Positions 57,380-64,000 of a stretch of DNA of 64,000 bases are shown here, piece by piece. The number at the start of each line of letters is the position of its first letter. Positions within the stretch are counted from its first letter, which is position 1. The DNA comes from Isoetes taiwanensis. Its lineage: Eukaryota; Streptophyta; Lycopodiopsida; Isoetales; Isoetaceae. Position numbers and translations under genes: made by a program. A model generated the notes under the pieces. That model searched no databases. It was not told where the DNA came from and saw only the letters and a program-made list of their open reading frames with translations. Where the stretch lies: contig JAJEKV010000077.1 of assembly GCA_021234155.1 (NCBI GenBank), positions 3,671,385-3,735,384 of the forward strand, in the 5' to 3' direction.

Positions 57380-57670
57380 GTTTATCTTGAGTGAACAGTC
57401 GTCGGATCTGTCAATCCTATGGCCCAGACTGTATGTTGGAGCTTCTTGACACCTCTCGTTTCGATTATGCTCAATTATGATTGGGGACGCCTATGATTTT
57501 AAGATGTCGAATACGAGTTTGCCTAAGGTTTTGATGGTATATCGAGCCTCTATACGGTTTGGCTTAAGCTTTTAGAATATGAAATACGGGGATTCGAACC
57601 TCTACCAAAATAACTCAATGTCCTAATACGACTACTTTAACCAATCTAACCAGTGAGCTAATGTGACTAT
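57380..57670 (-). mobile_element. tRNA-derived SINE
   Basis: On the minus strand the 5' end has a tRNA-like pol III promoter: an A box TAGCTCACTGGTTAGAT (57,644-57,660) and a B box GGTTCGAATCC (57,590-57,600), 45-60 bases apart. The body downstream of the B box (57,380-57,585) is shared with 63,760-64,000. Non-coding, needing a LINE for mobility. The 3' limit is approximate. Confidence 0.85.
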
Positions 57671-58376
57671 TTTTTATCTTAAATCTATGTTTTTTTTTAT
57701 AATAACCCATTGAATTGTTTTAGGGATATGGTCTATGGTTTCAAGAATTATATCTATATCAAATCCCCCTGGAACCCCCTGTTATTATGCTACATATTCG
57801 ATATTATATTGTAATCCAGGGAACTGATTGTCATTTAGTGTCAGGAATCACAATATCCACAATACCATTTTTGAGGAACCCGTTGTTGCAAAGTGCTAGG
57901 AGATGGCCATAGAGATGTTGCATCAGCATTCAATAGCATCTTGATGATGTCTGTTTTGAGACATCTAGGGTATAATAGTGTAAAACTGTTTTTCAAAATA
58001 CACAACCAGCCATGGAAAAACTCTTTCCTATAAAAACCCATGGTTGGTGGAACGTGGAATGCATGTACATTTTGAGTTCGATAATCATATTGATGCAAAT
58101 AGAACTTACAAATTTAGATTGAAACTTTGAGATTTAAATTGAAACGCAGAAAATTCATTATTGTACCTCCTTGCTCTTGGTCCAGGCCCTTAAGGTATGT
58201 ACAGCAAAATTGAAGTTGGATATCATGCAATTAGTCATCCCTGATCATAATAGGCTGCTCAATTCAGACGTAAACGATGTCCATATCATCATTTTGCAGT
58301 TTATGTGCTATGTTCTGTGTAAAATAAAAAACAGTGGTTAGAAAGTAGCATAGTATAGGAGATAACACCTGACCTC

Positions 58377-58830
58377 AATAAGAGTGACGCGTATTTTTAT
58401 ACGGCGGACCATATAAGGGCGCTGACTGCAAAATACGCTCATAACTTTTGATTTTAAACACCCAATCCGCAGGCAACGCCCCTTTTGGGTTCTAGCCTTG
58501 GGGTCGCCATTTTAACCTCGGGAAACGTGCCCTCTAGGGTATTTGAAATGTGCTCGAGCCGTTGGAGCCATTTTCGCCTTCATCCGAGCTACCTATAAAA
58601 AGTTATGGCCCATCTAAACCTGGGTCTTCTAACTACACCTTTTTCCCTCCAAAATCACCCTAAACTTCCTAAATCTCAACAATTTATTACATCAACCTAG
58701 CACACGACTAAATCACCGAAAAGTTAGGCAGTCCAACTAGCTTAAACTTCCACTCAACTACCGAACTAATGGGTTAGAAATTTGGTCAGTGCTATGATTT
58801 CGTCAGCCAAAATCATGGCTCTGATACCAC
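58377..58830 (-). mobile_element. Leader and primer-binding site of an LTR element
   Basis: Immediately left of the LTR at 58,831, the minus strand reads TGGTATCAGAGCCATG (58,815-58,829), complementary to initiator Met-tRNA, the usual primer of plant LTR elements. About 450 bases of untranslated leader follow, then homology is lost, so the gag-pol part is missing. Confidence 0.85.
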
Positions 58831-60355
58831 TGTGACGCTCCCTGAACATATACGGCGCTTCAGACGTATACATACGGGGACTTTCCCCTTCCATGGCGAT
58901 CAGCTCACCATGAGCAGGGCCCTCCGTCTAACTCGGACCATCTATAGGAAGATGCCCGGGTGAAGGACACGGAGGTGTCATTCGGCCCACGCCTTCGATG
59001 GGACTCCTATGTCGCGGAAGCGTGAATACAAGTTAGCATACAATATAATCGCATCATAAATAACCCACCACGAAGGGTGGCACATCCATCCAACCGATGA
59101 TAACAGAGAAGATACATCTAATACTAAGGAAAACACCCCAAACCCAAGGTTCTACCCCGGCTCAGACTCCAATGGGGATCGACTGACGGCTAGGTCTCAG
59201 GAGATCAACAGACAGAATCTTAGCATGGCGTTGGCTGGCATAGAACATCGGCTAGGGTTGTCCACTCAATCCACCCCTCCTGTGCACACTTTGCAGATGA
59301 GCTGAATCAAGCTATGGCATCATTGTAGCCTTCCGGAGACGGGTTACCTCTCCCGGTCCGATGAGATAGGTCAGGGAAGTGTCCCTTCCCAGAGTCGCAG
59401 TGATTCCATGGGTGAGCTAGAGAACACGTGCCGCATCAGCGACCCCCGCATCCGTACCCGACCTACTCCCCTAACTTTATCTTCAAAGTACAGGATGATC
59501 ACACCACTGTACCCAGGGAGTGTCAGACCCATACCCGGCCCTCTACGTGACCGACTATTAGGCCTAGCTCACTAAAGGAGTCCCCGTAGCCTTTTATGCT
59601 CAGGCGAGACCCCACCCCACACCATCACTACGGCCCCTTATCTGGTGCTTCAATCATGCCATAGATTCCACAGCTCGGTGGGATCTTGTGCACAGGCCGC
59701 AATTACTGGGTACTACGGGAGCTACTAGGAGCATACTAATGAACATAGGTTACAGAGGTCTCTATCCCCCTTAATCCCTGCGTTCTGGAAGAACTAACAG
59801 AGATACTACCAAAGATACATCCATCCATCCATCACAGAGCATAATCAATAGTTGAGAACAATTCTAACTATCAAACAAGGGTTAACCATCATCAGAGACA
59901 AGCAAAGAAGCCTGACAGAGGCGCTGGCCCTAGGAATACCAAATTAATCTATCCACTAACCCGAATTCCGGCTGGAACCGTTGTCATGTGGGATCTCCAT
60001 CTTCAAGTAGCCTAGGCGCCCAGCAGCTCCTCTTCCTGGGTTCAATTTGGGGCAAATTGGGATAGGGATCCAATTTGCTGCCCCAAATTAGCATTCTCCT
60101 ACTGGCCAATCGAGTTTGGCCAGGTGTCCTCTTCCTAATTAATTAATTAGCTTAACTTAATTAGCTTAATTAAGTTAATTAGATAATTATCCCTTAATTA
60201 TAGGTAATTAACCTTTAATTAAACCCTTATTAATTTAGCATAGCTAAATTAATCCTTTAATGGTTAGTCTACATACCCCATGATGGCGTATCCTCGCCGT
60301 GGCGTGTCGAAGATAGTTATACAGCCTACACCGTATAAATATGTGGAACGTCACA
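58831..60355 (-). mobile_element. 1,525-bp LTR (5' LTR of a truncated element)
   Basis: In minus orientation the LTR starts TGTGACGTTCC at 60,355 and ends GCGTCACA at 58,831, directly before the Met-tRNA primer site. Its first ~250 bases match the fragment at 14,445-14,698. It has no ORFs of note. With the primer site on its left, it is a 5' LTR whose interior is truncated near 58,377. Confidence 0.85.
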
Positions 60356-61420
60356 CATTTTGTGAAAGAATAATGTTTTATTTTCGTGGATAACATTGGA
60401 CATTTATTGCAAAGAAAGCTTTTAGGGCAAATAGCAAGTCGACTGGTGAAAATAATAGCTTGGAGCTTTTGGATGCATGGATGCGGTACAATCCAATGGC
60501 ACAGATGATCACATGTTTGTATTCCTACCTTAGAGCAGCCGTCGGTAGCAAGGGCATTTGCAAGTTTAGGGTGTGTATAAAGCTAGGGTTCGCCATGCAT
60601 TCTACTTGTGGTAATGTTCAAGCGGTGGCGCATCTCGTGAGTAAGATGGGCATACTATGGCGATTGGAAGATGGCGGAGCATTTTACGATGATAATGGTT
60701 AGCGTTGGCTGCAAGATTGGCATACCATGGCGTGTGGCAGCTAGCTATATGCAAAGGCAAAATACTAATACGGATCCAAAGGAAGCGATCTGCTCACTTG
60801 CGATGGCAATAAGCAAAATACTATGAAAAATAGCATGGCTGATAGTAGTATTGCTGGGATTATTGCACAGAAAGGCATCAAATACAATAGTTCTCCAGCA
60901 ATATGCAAGATATGGAGGCAAATAGCGAGAGCAATGCTTCGGATCCACCTCAAATAACTCAGGTTTATCCATTTGATGTGATTAATTTGTCTAGCTAGAT
61001 GATTTTGCATGTGCTTACTAATTTAAATAGGAATAAAAAATCATGGAAACTGATTTATGGTGGGCAGTTAGATCTGTTAAATGGAAAGAGGAAATCATAA
61101 GGGAGCTATGGGTAAAAGCTTATTGGCTTGCTTTCATTTGCGTCGATGCATCTAATGGCTATTGCTATGTGTAGACCTAGTTTGGATAAGTTTTAATAAT
61201 GCATGCTAGTTGGTGTATGAAAAGGGATTAAGATACACCAACAAAAAAGTATAAAGAGATAGGCTATCTTTCTAAAATGAGAAAATACAGGCTGAAAAAG
61301 CTTGTGAAAATTGCTGTTATACGGGGAGGTAAGTATACTTGACTATAGTAGAGCTACAATAAAACCATTTGGTAAGAGTGATGGGTATTTTCCATGTACA
61401 AATTTAAGTATTCTTGATTG
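60356..61420. other. Spacer, no gene called
   Basis: Contains a plus frame 60,460-60,702 and minus frames 60,745-61,010, none with a recognisable domain, and nothing conserved elsewhere in the window. Confidence 0.45.
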
Positions 61421-61426
61421 CAAAGC

Positions 61427-61545
61427 GGGTGAAGGGGATAACCTTAGAGGACTCCATGACGCCTGCTAGTAGCTTAGGCTCTTACCCATGAACTTGGCTA
61501 ACCGTCCTTTGGTTCTACTGCAGGTAACAGGGTCCTCTACTCTCT
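61427..61545 (+). ncRNA. Structured module, copy 9 (class IV, plus strand)
   Basis: The only copy on the plus strand: GGGTGAAGGG, GATAA loop closed by GG/CC, TAGAGGAC (61,445-61,452), CTTACCC (61,481-61,487), GGCTAACC, CTGCAGGTAAC, GTCCTCTA (61,532-61,539). P1 is a perfect eight-pair TAGAGGAC/GTCCTCTA helix continued by CCTGC/GCAGG. The same landmarks as copies 1-8 with a fourth P1 sequence. An intron end (CTAAC branch point, pyrimidines, CTGCAG) is an alternative reading. Confidence 0.6.
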
Positions 61546-62105
61546 GTTTTGTTTTCATTTAAACAAGTAGCTGGATTTATGGAAGATATGACGTGAAGTT
61601 TCTACATTTGTACTCTGACAATGTCATAATGATTGTAAGATGAACTTGATAAGATACTGTTGATAAAGGTAATTTACTTGCTCATAATATTCGTTTTGGG
61701 GCCTTGTTATCTTTGGAAACACCCGATTAATATTATAGCTGTTATGGAATTTCAGAGATGTATTACATTATTGAATATATGGAAATGATGACCTTATCTA
61801 TGTCTTGAGTCATATGCACCTGTATGTCTTGAGGACTGCTTATTGATGCTTGTTTTTCAAGTATAATGGTTCGGGTTGACCTGACCTAAAGGTTTTTTGT
61901 TTTGTATATAAAAAACAAGAAAAAATCATTTCCATTAGTATCTTATCCAGCTGAAAGGGTCATAAAGGGTTTTTATGACGACGTTGAAGCTTTGCGCATC
62001 ATTAAGCGTCTTTATTAATGGTAGTAGTGGGGCACGCAAAGGTGTTCATTATTTTCTCTCTTAAGCAGATGTTGATTTTAACTCATTTTTCTAGATGAAA
62101 ATAAT
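61546..62105. other. Spacer, nothing recognised
   Basis: AT-rich sequence without ORFs or obvious repeats; TTTTTTGTTTTG and a short foldback near 61,895-61,920. Confidence 0.5.
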
Positions 62106-63035
62106 AGAGAAAAACTACAAAAGCCCTCATGTTTTGACTTATATTTTGACGAATTTTATTAGATGCCCATAGCTTTTCATTATTTCACCAAATGCCCCTG
62201 GTCAAAGTAGATGTTGATTTTAACTCTCATTTCCCTAGAGGAAAATAAACGGGAAAAACTACAAAACGCGCTTATATTTTGATGGATTTCATTAGATGCC
62301 CACAACTTTTCATAATTTCACCAATGCCCCTGGTCAAAATATAATATGTTTTGTATTTTTAAAAATTATTCAAATACCCTTAATTTTTACGTTAATTCCT
62401 TAAATGCCCCTATGTTTCTTCTAAATTTCCAAAATGCCTTTGAGACATATAACATGTGTTTCTTTTCAAATTTTAAAAGTGCAGAGTAAAATATTGAAAT
62501 GCCCTTGAACAACATCATACATCGCACCTAGAAAAATAGGAACAATACCAGAATGCATGATCTCCCAATAGGTTGCAGGGTCAGAAGTGAGTAAAAAGGC
62601 TTGGTGGACCTCCAGAATCGTGAGAGTCTGTGCCTCCAGAATTGTGAGAGATAATCCTTCAAAAAATCCTGAGAAAATAGAATCGGTGCAAAATAATGAG
62701 CGCATGTGAGCAAAAATCAATGGAGCAAGCAAACTTGATGGAGCAGAATGAGTTTCAATCAGAAATAAATTTTATGGAGCCGCCCATGCCTTCTTCTTTC
62801 TTCTTTCTTTTTAAGGAACCATGCACAAAAGTAGGCGTTGATCCAAAAACAACGCTAAAAGAATATCCGTTGAAAAAGGGCATTCCGTTGAATACGAAAA
62901 AACGAAGGGCATTTTATGAAACTTGAAATGTTACAAAAGGGTATATATTGACCAAGGGCATTTAATAAAATAATGGAAACTTAGGGGCGTCTGATGAAAT
63001 TCGTCAAAACATGAGGGCATTTTGTAGTTTTTTCC
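62106..63035. mobile_element. Terminal-inverted-repeat DNA transposon remnant
   Basis: The left end, GAAAAACTACAAAAGCCCTC with ATGTTTTGAC and GCCCCTGGTCAA, is repeated once in tandem (62,250-62,340) and occurs inverted at the right end (62,948-63,035, with GACCAAGGGCATTT, GTCAAAACATGAGGGC and TTTTGTAGTTTTTTCC). AAATGCCC-like motifs recur inside. Long inverted repeats of this kind are typical of Mutator-like elements. No transposase is present and I could not find a target duplication. Confidence 0.8.
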
Positions 63036-63759
63036 AAAATGGAATAATCTTCCTTATTGCATTGAAGAAATGCTAGCAAAATATCAGTGTGAACTGAAGT
63101 ACATAAAAAAAGGAGAAGCATTCGCTTCCGTTTGGTATCTTCAAGCTTCTAGAGATGGTTTTATATGAGCACTATAGATGTGAGATGGATCACAACAGTT
63201 ATGTAATCAGTATGCACGCAGACGACTCTTCTATTCTTACTAGCAAGGAAAAACAACTTAAAGAATGCAAGCCAACTGCTTGATACATTCTCCTTGGTGT
63301 CACCATGCCTCATTGACTAGAAAAAATGTTCTGCACAGTGGGTGAGAGAGGGCTCACATCTTAACCGTCTTCAACGTCTTCCATGGAAAATAATTCTTGA
63401 AGAGAAAAGATGTAAGCTTCTAGGCAGGATTGCCTTAAGGATGAAACTTGCCAAAAAGGCTATTTTTAAATGGTTTTAAAAGTTTTTTGATACTATGGTT
63501 TAGTAGGGTCCGTTGTAAATGAAAGAAATAAAATTAGCCAACTTTTTTACAAAAAAAATCTCATCCCATTTGAACATTCGCCACGTCCTCTAAATTGCAC
63601 AACTGTGGATTCATCTTATCTTCTATCCTTCTTCTGGAAGATTCTCAAGAAATAGCCTACTATTCTGGGCTTACTTCATATCATGATCTACTCCCATATC
63701 CATCTAGGTACACATGAATATTTTAAGAGATATTTTTATGGTTATTGTATGTTATTGTG
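63036..63759. other. Spacer with a weak copia-like reverse transcriptase trace
   Basis: The plus strand near 63,150-63,290 reads pieces such as RCEMDHNSYVISMHADDSS, reminiscent of the copia RT region around its catalytic box, followed by an LGV piece. Matches are short and interrupted, so this is only a possibility. Confidence 0.25.
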
Positions 63760-64000
63760 CTACACATTCTAAAGCTACACATTCTAAACAAGGTGCACTT
63801 GGACTACCATAGTCATCGGATTCATTAATCCTACGACCCAGATCGTTTGTTGGAGCCTCTGGGCATCTCTCGTTTTGCTTATGGTCATTTATGACTGATG
63901 GTGCTTATGATTTTGAAATATGAAATACGAGTTCGCCTAAGGTTTTGAGGGAATATCAAACCTCTATATGGCTTTGCCTAAGCTTTTAAAATATGAATTA
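63760..64000 (-). mobile_element. tRNA-derived SINE, second copy (cut by window edge)
   Basis: Body matches 57,380-57,585: GTCATCGGAT, GTTGGAGCCTCTGGGCATCT, GAAATACGAGTTCGCCTAAG, TTTTGCC and AAGCTTTTAAAATATGAA. The promoter head would lie beyond the right edge of the window. Confidence 0.8.

Noticed and set aside
57590-57670. A functional tRNA gene
   Set aside because: A and B boxes are present but the acceptor stem and anticodon arm do not fold; the body is shared with another copy, so it is a SINE.
63150-63300. Copia reverse transcriptase
   Set aside because: Only a few residues fit and the catalytic box is not convincing; left as a weak trace.
1-64000. CRISPR arrays, rRNA genes, organelle DNA or bacterial operons
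   Set aside because: No regularly spaced short repeats with unique spacers, no rRNA or plastid signatures; the TTC, 36-mer and 44-mer repeats are ordinary tandem repeats.

Overview
This is nuclear DNA from a land plant. The window holds no operons or prokaryotic signals. It holds TATA-type promoters, short introns with plant-like splice sites, LTR retrotransposons of the chromovirus type, tRNA-derived SINEs, MITE-like hairpins and long TTC microsatellites. The lineage cannot be fixed from sequence alone. Most ORFs longer than 60 codons are chance frames or fragments of decayed transposons. Frameshifts are dense, so either the region is old and decaying or the assembly carries small indel errors.

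Layout. From 1 to 14,444 there is a tandem array of five related units of about 2.4 to 3.1 kb. Each has one copy of a conserved ~130-base structured module (minus strand), and four of the junctions carry a TTC array of very different length. From 14,445 to about 23,000 lies a decayed minus-strand Ty3/gypsy chromovirus (gag, protease, RT, RNase H, integrase, chromodomain, and probably a 3' LTR remnant at 14,445-14,698). A 3.3-kb non-autonomous LTR element (14,917-18,201, perfect ACAAG target-site duplication) sits in its 3' region. From 23,900 to 33,000 there are one decayed transposase pseudogene and several tracts dense in ATGTACAT. From 33,000 to 39,100 there are degenerate coding stretches, a direct-repeat pair and a second transposase-like pseudogene. 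From 39,700 to 42,720 four related minus-strand gene copies each have a TATA box 87-90 bases before an ATG. From 47,350 to 49,160 there are GC-richer, largely intact minus-strand reading frames. The largest ends in a complete histone H3 fold behind a long novel N-terminal region, and it is split by one in-frame TAA. From 49,430 to 54,100 a ~2-kb segment is duplicated. The right end holds hairpin elements, two SINE copies, an isolated 1.5-kb LTR with a Met-tRNA primer site, and two inverted-repeat elements.

Two observations stand out. (1) A candidate structured RNA or structured splice-site module occurs nine times in four sequence classes. It has a GAURA-loop hairpin and a long helix whose two strands change together, and it also has a branch-point-like CTAAY followed by CTGCAG. 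(2) An intact histone H3 fold is fused in frame to an unrecognised N-terminal domain, with a single stop codon between the two halves of an otherwise open ~400-codon frame.
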